This document shows positions 1 to 7,618 of a stretch of DNA of 38,095 nucleotides, piece after piece. A program made the translations under genes and the position numbers. The stretch's first letter is position 1. Every line of letters begins with the position of its first letter. This stretch comes from Elusimicrobiaceae bacterium (GTDB taxonomy: Bacteria; Elusimicrobiota; Elusimicrobia; Elusimicrobiales; Elusimicrobiaceae). The stretch spans positions 1-38,095 of the forward strand of contig JAEELM010000015.1 in assembly GCA_016282685.1 (NCBI GenBank), given 5' to 3'. The notes below the pieces were generated by a model that searched no databases, was not told the DNA's origin, and saw only the letters and a list, made by a program, of their open reading frames with translations.

Positions 1-150
1 ATATACTGCCGCAATTTGCATCTTTTGGTTCAATACCAAAAGTCCTGCTACTTTAATGATAAACACAATAAAAATGACAAATAACGGGAATAGCAACACT
101 ACTTCCGTAGTAGCTTGGCCTTTTTTAGAAAGAAAAAAGAAACGTTTCAT
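1..150 (-). CDS. TadE-like pseudopilin, 5' part only (cut by window edge)
   Basis: Fifty residues are visible from an ATG at 148-150; the rest lies beyond position 1. The N terminus is basic and contains SKKGQATTEVVLLFP. This is a prepilin-type site (Gly before Gln) with Glu at +5, followed by a hydrophobic helix of about 22 residues. TadE/TadF-family minor pseudopilins of Tad pili have this layout. The gene starts 3 nt after the preceding pseudopilin gene and is in the same operon as the Tad machine. The pseudopilin class is well supported, but whether it is TadE or TadF cannot be told from the fragment. Confidence 0.7.
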   Translation of the reverse strand, partial: MKRFFFLSKKGQATTEVVLLFPLFVIFIVFIIKVAGLLVLNQKMQIAAVY

Positions 151-153
151 AGT

Positions 154-1284
154 TTAAGGTCTCAATAACACACTGTATTTAGGCAACGGATTAGGCCACA
201 CACAATTGTTCCCTTTACGCGGGCATTGTAACATAACTTTAACCCGGGTATATGGTTTATATTTTTGGTCTAAATTTTGCTTAAAATGATTTTTCCGTGT
301 CTTATAGGGCTGCTTTAGCACAATTCCATAATCTAATTTGCGCAATAAAGAGACACTTTCCGGTGTCAAATAGGAAAATAAAAACATATCGCGTCCAGCT
401 TTTAAATCTTCTGAAGTTAAATCAAACGGAATGGGCTCGTGAACCCCACGGCCTTCCGCCCAGTCGTTAAAATAAGCGCGCACCTTATTAACATCAAACG
501 GTTTTACCCTTATTTTTAAGTAAGGGGCAAATACACGCGCACTTTGTTTGGCACAATCTGCCGGTTTACAAGTACCTGTATTGACAAAATATCCTTCACG
601 AAACATATAGGCATTTCGTGTCAATTGATCATACGAATACGTTTGATTATCATAAATACTACCCAAGTAAAAAACCCATTTAAGATATTCCGCAATTTTT
701 TCCACAGTAGCATCCATAGTAAGTTTAGCGTTTTTAATCAACTCACTATTAATGATTACCACCGCATCTTTTCCCGGTAATTTAGGATGTGGAACCATCC
801 ATTTCTTGTGCCCGGGATCATCTACAACACCTTTTTCTCCATCTTTAACAAACTTCTTAGGATAATAATCTACGTCCCAATCTATCGATTCAGCACTCGG
901 GTTATTAGTTCCTCCGTTTTCGTGATCCTGTCCCACGGAAGGGAATGCTCCCGCTTTATAGAATAGATTAAAAACGTTCTCTGGTTGGGTACGAGTGGGA
1001 TCAATGGATTCTATTTTATCGTCCTTATAACCAATCATTACACGGTATAAAGATGGGCCATTAATCATAGCCATGGAATTTAAATAAGAACTAACGGTGG
1101 TCATTTGGGTATAAGCGGCGTTGTCCAGTGCATATTGATGCTGCACTTTTGTCATAGATAAGTTGGTTAAATCAAACAACAAATACACCACTAAGATAAA
1201 TAACGGCACTAATAATACCGAAGGAAGTAAAATTTGTCCTCTGGAAGTATGTAAGTACCGTTTAAAACAACCATGCTTTTTCAT
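154..1284 (-). CDS. Large Tad-type pseudopilin (TadG/TadE-like), 376 aa
   Basis: A short basic leader ending in TSRGQ is followed by one hydrophobic helix (about residues 18-42), then a long soluble, extracytoplasmic region. The leader and helix match the other pseudopilins in the locus. However, position +5 after the predicted Gly/Gln cleavage site is Pro instead of the usual Glu, so processing may be altered. The C-terminal half carries four Cys in two pairs (TCKPADC and QCPRKGNNC), which could form disulfides outside the cytoplasm. It lies between a Flp-like gene (3 nt gap) and a TadE-like gene (3 nt gap). TadG-like proteins are minor pilus or tip components. The assignment rests on the N terminus and context; I do not recognise the soluble domain. 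Confidence 0.6.
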   Translation of the reverse strand: MKKHGCFKRYLHTSRGQILLPSVLLVPLFILVVYLLFDLTNLSMTKVQHQYALDNAAYTQMTTVSSYLNSMAMINGPSLYRVMIGYKDDKIESIDPTRTQPENVFNLFYKAGAFPSVGQDHENGGTNNPSAESIDWDVDYYPKKFVKDGEKGVVDDPGHKKWMVPHPKLPGKDAVVIINSELIKNAKLTMDATVEKIAEYLKWVFYLGSIYDNQTYSYDQLTRNAYMFREGYFVNTGTCKPADCAKQSARVFAPYLKIRVKPFDVNKVRAYFNDWAEGRGVHEPIPFDLTSEDLKAGRDMFLFSYLTPESVSLLRKLDYGIVLKQPYKTRKNHFKQNLDQKYKPYTRVKVMLQCPRKGNNCVWPNPLPKYSVLLRP

Positions 1285-1287
1285 AAG

Positions 1288-1476
1288 TTAGGCGGTAGGT
1301 CTTTGATCTAAAATCATACCAATCAGCGTAAAAAACCAACGGGCAATATCGTTATGAAACGTAGTAAGCGCCGCCGTCAAAACAACCACCACCGTACAAA
1401 GCATCATGACATACTCTATAGTGGCTTGACCGCGTTTGCGCAATCGCTTGATATTTCCCTTTATGAAAGACAACAT
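1288..1476 (-). CDS. Flp-like prepilin, 62 aa
   Basis: A basic leader ends in RKRG, followed by QATIEYVMML and a hydrophobic stretch. This is the Flp/TadE pattern of G/Q with Glu at +5 and Tyr at +6. At 62 aa it has the size of a Flp pilin, and it ends soon after the helix. It is one of three Flp-size genes in the locus; the other two are at the far end of the operon. Being downstream of the response regulator (2 nt gap) and next to pseudopilins, it is more likely a minor or alternative pilin than the major subunit. Confidence 0.75.
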   Translation of the reverse strand: MLSFIKGNIKRLRKRGQATIEYVMMLCTVVVVLTAALTTFHNDIARWFFTLIGMILDQRPTA

Positions 1477-1478
1477 AC

Positions 1479-2180
1479 TTATTCGTCGTCTTCGTCGTCC
1501 TCTTCTTCAATCACAGACGAACTTTCCGAAGAAATCAACCCTTTTTCAATAGCTTTTACTACTGCTTCGGTACGGCTGCTTACCCCTAATTTGTGGAAAG
1601 CATTATTTAAATGATTTTTTACAGTTTTTACGCTGCAATTTAGTTCTTTGGCCAATTCTTTATTGCTCAGTCCTTTGCCTAACAGATCCATAATTTTAAT
1701 TTCTGTTTTGGTAAGAGAAGCTTGCGTAGGAGTTGTATTATCCCCCATTTTACGCAGTCCATGCAATAATTTACCCATTAATTGTTGTGGAATCATCAAC
1801 CCTTCGCTAGTAAATGTTTTGATAGAGTTGACTAATTCTACTGCCGGTAACATCTTTGATAAATATCCGTTAGCTCCCGCTTGAATAGCGTCCAATACAT
1901 GGGCTTCGTCTTCAAAACTGGAAAGCATTAACACGTTTACTTCCGGGCAAGTTTCCCTAATTTTACGCGTAGCGCTAATACCGTCCAACTTCGGTAAACG
2001 GATATCCATTAAAACTACATCTGGCCGTAATTTCTTGGCAAGAGCAACTGCTTCCAAACCATCAGATGCCTCTCCAATTACTTCCATCCATTTTTCATTG
2101 CTCAACACATCTTTAATCCCTTCCCGGAATAAGGTCTGATCATCTGCAATCAATACTGTTATTTTTTTCTTTTTGTTCAT
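1479..2180 (-). CDS. NarL/LuxR-type response regulator with acidic tail
   Basis: The N-terminal receiver domain (about residues 7-125) has the acidic pair Asp13-Asp14, phospho-acceptor Asp59 in LMDIRLP, Ser87/Ser88 and Lys109. The C-terminal LuxR-type helix-turn-helix (about 155-220) includes LSNKELAKELNCSVKTVKNH. It should bind DNA when phosphorylated. The last ~15 residues are almost entirely Ser, Glu and Asp (EEEDDEDDE), an unusual tail for this family. It is 23 nt after the receiver-kinase hybrid and directly before the Flp-like prepilin. It is therefore probably the output of the two kinases encoded upstream, controlling pilus or surface genes; that target is inferred. Confidence 0.9.
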   Translation of the reverse strand: MNKKKKITVLIADDQTLFREGIKDVLSNEKWMEVIGEASDGLEAVALAKKLRPDVVLMDIRLPKLDGISATRKIRETCPEVNVLMLSSFEDEAHVLDAIQAGANGYLSKMLPAVELVNSIKTFTSEGLMIPQQLMGKLLHGLRKMGDNTTPTQASLTKTEIKIMDLLGKGLSNKELAKELNCSVKTVKNHLNNAFHKLGVSSRTEAVVKAIEKGLISSESSSVIEEEDDEDDE

Positions 2181-2203
2181 GATGCTCTCCTAACTTAAGA
2201 AAA

Positions 2204-3325
2204 TCAACTATTGGCAATAGGTAAAGTAAAATTAAAACAAGCTCCTTTCCCTATTCCTTCACTCTGTGCCCAAATACGGCCTCCATGATTTACCACAATG
2301 TCTTTCGCAATGGATAATCCTAAACCCAAACGACCCACACGCGTCCGATCTCCAAATTGTGCAAAACTTGCAAACAAATTTGGAGCCTGTTCTGGTTCTA
2401 TACCGTCCCCAGAGTCCATTACCGACACTTTAGCATTTTTTTCATCTATTTTGCTAACAACTATTGAAATTGCTCCATCATCCGGAGTATGTCGCACTGC
2501 ATTTTCTAAAATATTAGAAACCACCTGTCGGATACGTTTCTCGTCGGCGACCACAGGGACAGGCCCACAACTTTCAAAGGTAACATTGATGTTACGTTTA
2601 GCCCCTTTGGCCTTAAAAATTTCTGCTGTTTTTTTAATACTTTCACTTAATTCAAACGGCGTTTTTTCGATACGCAATTTCCCTTTCTCAATGGCAGCCC
2701 AATCTACCAAGTCTTTAATTAAGTGTTCAATTTGACCAATTGACTCATCCATAAACATCATTTTTTTCTTTTCATCTTCATCCGGAGTGAGCCTTTTTTT
2801 AAGCATATCAAAACTCATTTTAAGCGTCATAAGGGAATTGGACAAATCGTGAGAAACGATGGAAAAGAATTTGGATTTCATGTTATTTAAACGATCTAAA
2901 TCTTCGTTACGAGTTTTTAATTCCGCTAATAATTCCTTGTTACTTTGTTCCAAGAAATATTTATCCAAAGCACGGTTTAACGTACGTTTAAGATAATCGA
3001 AATCAACCGGCTTAATCAGAAAATCATACACAGACTCTTGCATAGCTTCTATAATGGCATTAAGAGAAGCATACGCTGTAATCATGATAATCTGTGAATC
3101 CTGGTTAAAAGCGCGAATCTTACGAATCAAATCCATTCCGGTTTCATCTGGCAAATTGTAGTCCATTAAAATAACATGAAAAAATTCATTGGCGCACACA
3201 TCCAAACACTCTTTCGCCGTTCCTGCTTGGAACACTTGGTATCCTTCAATTTCCAACAAATCTACCAACGTTTCCCGAAGGTTATTATCATCATCTACTA
3301 CTAAGATTTTAACTTGCTTCTCCAT
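2204..3325 (-). CDS. Soluble hybrid: N-terminal receiver plus histidine kinase
   Basis: Residues 5-120 form a receiver domain with Asp11-Asp12, phospho-acceptor Asp55, Thr83 and Lys105. A coiled linker follows, then a HisKA domain with the H-box SIVSHDLSNS (His159). The HATPase domain has an N-box (NILENAVRH), a G1 box (DSGDGIE) and a G2 box (GRLGLGLSIA). There is no membrane segment, so it is cytoplasmic. The receiver-first arrangement suits a relay: the upstream membrane kinase could phosphorylate Asp55 and change this kinase's activity towards the downstream NarL-type regulator. Its start overlaps the end of the upstream kinase gene by 17 nt, implying translational coupling. Confidence 0.88.
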   Translation of the reverse strand: MEKQVKILVVDDDNNLRETLVDLLEIEGYQVFQAGTAKECLDVCANEFFHVILMDYNLPDETGMDLIRKIRAFNQDSQIIMITAYASLNAIIEAMQESVYDFLIKPVDFDYLKRTLNRALDKYFLEQSNKELLAELKTRNEDLDRLNNMKSKFFSIVSHDLSNSLMTLKMSFDMLKKRLTPDEDEKKKMMFMDESIGQIEHLIKDLVDWAAIEKGKLRIEKTPFELSESIKKTAEIFKAKGAKRNINVTFESCGPVPVVADEKRIRQVVSNILENAVRHTPDDGAISIVVSKIDEKNAKVSVMDSGDGIEPEQAPNLFASFAQFGDRTRVGRLGLGLSIAKDIVVNHGGRIWAQSEGIGKGACFNFTLPIANS

Positions 3326-5186
3326 ACACTGTATCTCCTACCCTACGATAAATTCTTAAATAAAGATGGAATGTCGTTCCTTTTCCTTTTTCACTTGTAA
3401 TAAAAATTTTCCCTTTATGACGTAAAATAGCTTTCCCAACCACTGCCAATCCCAAACCTGTTCCCCGAGCTTTGGTAGTAAAAAAAGGAGAAAACATTTT
3501 CTGCCGAATATCGTCTGTTATTCCGATTCCTGTATCCGAAATAAAAATACCAGCGACTCTCTTTCCCACTCGCGTAGTAACTGTCAGTGTGCCGTTACCC
3601 CCCATAGCTTCTACAGCATTACTGATAATGTTACGAATAGCTTGTTTCATTTCCTCCGCATCTATCTTTACACTTACGTTATCCTGGGAAAAAACTTCTT
3701 TTACTTTAATTCCGGGGCCAAACGGATAAGACACAAGAATTTCTTTCAGATAACTATTTAAGTCTATGGTCGTTAAAATTAATTCACGCGTACGCGCATA
3801 ACCCAACACTTCACTAATAATGCTATTGGCTTGACGTATTTCCGACTCGATAATACCAAATTGTTTCGTTACTTTTGGATCCGGCATCCGCACTAACATT
3901 TTAATTAAACGTGTAGCGTTACTAATCACAGCCAACGGATTACGAATTTCATGGCTGATAATAGAAGCCATTTGCCCGATTGCAGCCAAACGTTCCGTTT
4001 TTACCAATTCCCGGGAAGCCTGTTTTAATTCATTGGTACGTTCTTCCACACGCTGCTCTAAAATCTGATTGCTTTGCGCTAATTCTGTTTGCGCTTGAAT
4101 AAGCGTCTGTCGGCGGCTGTGCAATTCTTCTGACATTTCCAGCACCAATAAAGCCAATTCTCCTATTTCATTATTAGGGACATCTACATCTTCACGTCCG
4201 AGCACAACATCTTCTTCGTCTCTTAAGCGAATAGCAGCCGTACGCAAGCGGCCCAAAGGACGCGTAATCGGCAATAATACCCAATAACTGACAATTACAA
4301 TAAATAGCAACATGGTTATCAACAAAACTACCATATCCCAAGAAGAATTTTCTTTCAACAATTTGGTAAGTACGTTAGCAGGCTGATCTACATAAACGGC
4401 CCATTCAATAATAGTCCAGTTGGCAACAGATACCAATATTTCTTCACCGGTAGGAAGCGAAATCTCTCCTTCTTTTTTCGTTCCCAATGCCTTATCAATT
4501 TGTTGTACTTTTTGTTCAATAGAAAGGTTGGGTTGTAGAGCAAGTCCATCCGGGGCACCATTATAAGAAATTAATTCTCCCGAAGAAGATATAAGGGCCA
4601 CATTCATATCCAACGGATAGGCCTGCAATAACGCATGACCTAGTTCTTGTAAATCGTATGCTACAGCTAAAATTCCCTCTACATCTTCCTTTCCCCGTTG
4701 ACTAAAAGGTTCAGCTAACCACACAAAGAGCCGAGAATTAACCCGAAATACGTCACTGATATAAGGACGTTCCTGCAAACAGATATCCAACATATCGGGC
4801 ATTATTGTTTGTAATGAATTCCCCAGTTTTATTCCTGATTCTACCACCACTTTTCCGGTCGTATCCAACATCACCGCTTGTAAAAAAGAGGGGGTATTGT
4901 GACGCAAATAGTCCAAATCCTCTCTTGTAAAAAATTCTTTCCCAGCGTGGCTGGCATGCAAATCCAAAAATACAGCCAATAGTTGTTCTTGGTAGGTAAG
5001 AGTAGAACTGGCTACCGCCAAAATACGACGAGCTACACTTTGTTGTTTTTGTAAGATTTCTTTTTTAAGAATACGGCTATCCACTCCCAGAACGTGAAAA
5101 CCAATAATTAGTACTGGGATAATAGATATTAAGACAAGTACAATCACAGCTTGAAAAAACAATCTATTAAAACGCTTGGTAACCAT
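3309..5186 (-). CDS. Membrane sensor histidine kinase (Cache-like, HAMP, HisKA, HATPase), 625 aa
   Basis: Membrane helices at about residues 8-30 and 284-305 enclose a periplasmic region of about 250 residues whose size and pattern suit a Cache sensor domain. A HAMP-like linker and a coiled coil follow. The HisKA H-box is SHEIRNPL, with His412. The HATPase part has NIISNAVEAM, SDTGIGI and GTGLGLAVV. An in-frame GTG at 5223-5225 would add 13 residues, but the ATG at 5184-5186 has an AGG upstream and starts just before the first helix, so I chose it. A possible terminator lies between this gene and the Dsb-like gene. The ligand is unknown. Confidence 0.88.
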   Translation of the reverse strand: MVTKRFNRLFFQAVIVLVLISIIPVLIIGFHVLGVDSRILKKEILQKQQSVARRILAVASSTLTYQEQLLAVFLDLHASHAGKEFFTREDLDYLRHNTPSFLQAVMLDTTGKVVVESGIKLGNSLQTIMPDMLDICLQERPYISDVFRVNSRLFVWLAEPFSQRGKEDVEGILAVAYDLQELGHALLQAYPLDMNVALISSSGELISYNGAPDGLALQPNLSIEQKVQQIDKALGTKKEGEISLPTGEEILVSVANWTIIEWAVYVDQPANVLTKLLKENSSWDMVVLLITMLLFIVIVSYWVLLPITRPLGRLRTAAIRLRDEEDVVLGREDVDVPNNEIGELALLVLEMSEELHSRRQTLIQAQTELAQSNQILEQRVEERTNELKQASRELVKTERLAAIGQMASIISHEIRNPLAVISNATRLIKMLVRMPDPKVTKQFGIIESEIRQANSIISEVLGYARTRELILTTIDLNSYLKEILVSYPFGPGIKVKEVFSQDNVSVKIDAEEMKQAIRNIISNAVEAMGGNGTLTVTTRVGKRVAGIFISDTGIGITDDIRQKMFSPFFTTKARGTGLGLAVVGKAILRHKGKIFITSEKGKGTTFHLYLRIYRRVGDTVYGEAS

Positions 5187-5206
5187 ACTCAAACCTATGT
5201 AAGGGT

Positions 5207-5240
5207 AAAAAGGGGGCAAGGGCACATCACCCCAGCCCCC
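5207..5240 (-). terminator. GC-rich hairpin with T-run, possible intra-operon terminator
   Basis: Read on the minus strand, a GGGGGC arm and a GCCCCC arm flank a 17-nt loop that can form three more inner pairs. TTTTT follows directly. It lies in the 74-nt gap after the Dsb-like gene and before the sensor kinase, so it could reduce transcription into the regulatory genes. The next gene starts only about 20 nt further on, leaving little room for a new promoter after it. Confidence 0.5.
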
Positions 5241-5260
5241 ACAGTAAAACTAGTAACAAA

Positions 5261-6205
5261 TTAGCAACTACCGGCCGGAACAGCAGCTTTTTCACCGGGG
5301 CGGGAAGGGCTACTCAAAAACTCAAAACCAGGAATCTGAGAAGCACCATAAAAATCTAAAGGCACTTTACCTTCCCATAAGAAAGTAGGAGAAGCACCTA
5401 TTCCATATTCCCGCACGTAGGAATCTTCTGCTTTCAATAGTTCTAAACCTTCACTGTCAAACTTCTTATTAATTTTGTTTACATTGATTCCCGCCTCTTC
5501 CATGGCTTTATCCCAACGGCTAGAGCGGTAATCTTTATTGCGAATTTCCAAGTATTTCCAAAGTTTAGACGGATAATATTTAGCAATCAACAACTGGCGG
5601 ACATCTTCTTCCCATTCTGCACTTCCATGCAAACTGGAAAAACCTTGATTGGGATCATAATTGACAATATAACGTAAGCGAATTTCTTTATCTTTCGGAA
5701 GTTTCCCATCTTTTTGCGCCTGTATGATAACATTTTCCGCTCTAACCCCATAAGGGCATTGCGACATAACAAATAATTCCATTACATTAGGTTTTGCTTG
5801 TTTATTTATATACACACCGGAACGAGTTTGATGTGCCAGCAAAATATATTTATCTGTTTCTTGCAAGTAGCCGGCATCTAACGGTTCAGCAAATTTCTCC
5901 CGAACACCAGCCGTCTTTCTTACTAAGTAAAGGGGCAAGAAATCATATCGGAGAAAAGCCAAATCTTCATCAGCAGATGCTGTTTGAGGTGTCATCTTTT
6001 TCACCTCAGGTTCCATTCCTAAAAATTGAGCCAACCCCTTTGTAAGTTGGACGTCTTCTTGCCCAGCCGCATAATCGGGGGATTCAATAATTACCATTTT
6101 TACCTTAGAAGTCGGTGCCTTGGCTGCCTTCTTATCTGTCGAAGCAGCGAACAAAGAATGCGTTAATAAAAACGCAAAAGCAATTGCAAATATTTTTTTC
6201 ATCAT
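5261..6205 (-). CDS. Secreted DsbA/thioredoxin-fold protein with single-Cys CPYG motif
   Basis: A signal peptide (MMKKIFAIAFAFLLTHSLFA) is followed by about 110 residues of unclear fold, then a thioredoxin-like segment with LFVMSQCPYG. Further on, GASPTFLW carries the cis-Pro of DsbA-like folds. The active site is Cys-Pro-Tyr-Gly rather than CxxC, so only the nucleophilic Cys is present; the only other Cys is the last residue (AGSC). This suggests thiol binding, isomerase-like or mixed-disulfide chemistry in the periplasm rather than simple oxidation. The longer reading starting at 6247 is rejected because it overlaps the upstream gene and hides the signal peptide. The start is 1 nt after the upstream stop. 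The substrate may be a Cys-rich product of the same operon (inference). Confidence 0.75.
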   Translation of the reverse strand: MMKKIFAIAFAFLLTHSLFAASTDKKAAKAPTSKVKMVIIESPDYAAGQEDVQLTKGLAQFLGMEPEVKKMTPQTASADEDLAFLRYDFLPLYLVRKTAGVREKFAEPLDAGYLQETDKYILLAHQTRSGVYINKQAKPNVMELFVMSQCPYGVRAENVIIQAQKDGKLPKDKEIRLRYIVNYDPNQGFSSLHGSAEWEEDVRQLLIAKYYPSKLWKYLEIRNKDYRSSRWDKAMEEAGINVNKINKKFDSEGLELLKAEDSYVREYGIGASPTFLWEGKVPLDFYGASQIPGFEFLSSPSRPGEKAAVPAGSC

Positions 6206-6206
6206 T

Positions 6207-6476
6207 TTATTTATCTTCCAATTCAATATGAATTCCACGAATACCAATAGCGGCTAATAAATTATATGCCAACACAAAAAATACTGTTGTTACCAAGAAC
6301 AACAACGTACCTTGAATGGCATGCATAATTAAACTCATGATATAGGTTAAGTTAATTGTAGCGTCCGGCGAGAACACTTCCAAAAATGCGCTGATCAGCA
6401 TAATGATAAACACAGCCAGCGGAAATACCGAAAACAATACTGACGATACTCCTATTTTTTTAATTTCTACTTTCAT
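6207..6476 (-). CDS. Small two-helix membrane protein, DUF3566-like
   Basis: At 89 aa it has two membrane segments (about residues 13-34 and 50-72) and a short C-terminal tail, IRGIHIELEDK. The order (N-terminal Lys-Ile-x-x-x-Ser-Val, two helices, then YNLLA...GIRGI.IEL) resembles DUF3566 family proteins, which end in a similar YNL..RLVGG.EV.L segment. No function is established for that family that I can apply here. A good GGAG ribosome site lies 6 nt before the ATG. Its position between a HAMP sensor and a Dsb-like protein suggests a membrane accessory role. Confidence 0.55.
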   Translation of the reverse strand: MKVEIKKIGVSSVLFSVFPLAVFIIMLISAFLEVFSPDATINLTYIMSLIMHAIQGTLLFLVTTVFFVLAYNLLAAIGIRGIHIELEDK

Positions 6477-6490
6477 ATTTTCTCCTAAAA

Positions 6491-7606
6491 TTATTTCGTT
6501 TCTTCTTCTGGGCCCAACACTAAAATCATTCTATTTTTGCCACCGTCATCGGGGAGCTGAACAGCTTTTGCCAAATATTTAACATTGTTATTTTCTACTT
6601 TTCCACGCAAAACTTTCGTGGGATTCTCCATAGCTTCCCCTACAACTTTTATTAAATTTTGCTGGCGTCCGTCAAAAATATCCAACAAATGAACTTTTTT
6701 CCCTGCTGATGTATCGAGTTCGAAATTGGTATATAACACATTATTGTTTTCATCTGTCACTAATGCGCGCGAGCCTTTGGGAACCGTGACTGCCAAGATA
6801 GTCTTCCACCATTTTTGTTCTTTTTCCAACGACATAATCTCGCCGGTTTCCATATTTTTAAGTTCAGAACGCACTTTACCAAGTAACCCTTCTACCGAAT
6901 GCGCCACATCTCCAATCTCATCCTTCCGTTCCGGATAGTGGAGCTCCAAATTATTGGTGGAAACGATATCAATACTATCTTTCAAAGATCCTAAGGGGCG
7001 TATAATTTTTAATAGCAAAAATAAGTAAAGTACCCCACCTATCAACAACATCATTACCAACGCCCCGATAGCATAACGTATCATGGAAGATTTAATCAGC
7101 TCTTTGGCCGCCGTACGAGAAACAGTGATATTCACTACCCCGGCTACCATATTTTTGGCTAAAAGCGGAATCGCCATGTCGTAGTAGTTGCCATTATCAA
7201 ATAAGAAAGAACGAGGCAAACCATCCTTTATGGCTTGTACAATTGCATTGGAATCGAAACCCACATTATTATTATATTCGCTGTAAGACATTCCTAAAAA
7301 TTTGGTATTTTCATGCCAACGGATAGAGCCGTCATAATTCAAATAAACCAAACTTTTAATGCGGTCATCATTGCGCTGCATATCTTTCATTAGTTCCGCT
7401 TCACGGAAAGAGGCTTCTCCTTTCGGACGAGCAGAAAGCGACTGAATTAAATTAGGAGCACGGAAACGTACCATCTCCACCATTTCATTCTGTAATTTCT
7501 TATCAAATACGAATTTAAATAAATTGTAATAAAACAATCCGCCAATTATAGAGGCATACAACGTAACTAATACAAACCACAACAACCACTTAGAAGTCAA
7601 CTTCAT
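6491..7606 (-). CDS. Membrane HAMP sensor protein lacking a kinase or cyclase domain
   Basis: Helices at about residues 8-28 and 175-198 bracket a periplasmic sensor region of about 145 residues. A HAMP domain follows (IIRPLGSLKDSID ... DEIGDVAHSV), then a coiled coil and a short PAS-like C-terminal region of about 100 residues (ALVTDENNNVLYTN). No H-box, GGDEF, EAL or methyl-accepting region can be seen. It may relay a signal to the kinases encoded downstream or act as a scaffold. Its AGGAG ribosome site is 5 nt from the ATG and it sits 12 nt after the TPR gene. The architecture is clear, but the output is unknown. Confidence 0.78.
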   Translation of the reverse strand: MKLTSKWLLWFVLVTLYASIIGGLFYYNLFKFVFDKKLQNEMVEMVRFRAPNLIQSLSARPKGEASFREAELMKDMQRNDDRIKSLVYLNYDGSIRWHENTKFLGMSYSEYNNNVGFDSNAIVQAIKDGLPRSFLFDNGNYYDMAIPLLAKNMVAGVVNITVSRTAAKELIKSSMIRYAIGALVMMLLIGGVLYLFLLLKIIRPLGSLKDSIDIVSTNNLELHYPERKDEIGDVAHSVEGLLGKVRSELKNMETGEIMSLEKEQKWWKTILAVTVPKGSRALVTDENNNVLYTNFELDTSAGKKVHLLDIFDGRQQNLIKVVGEAMENPTKVLRGKVENNNVKYLAKAVQLPDDGGKNRMILVLGPEEETK

Positions 7607-7618
7607 TTCTGTCTCCTA

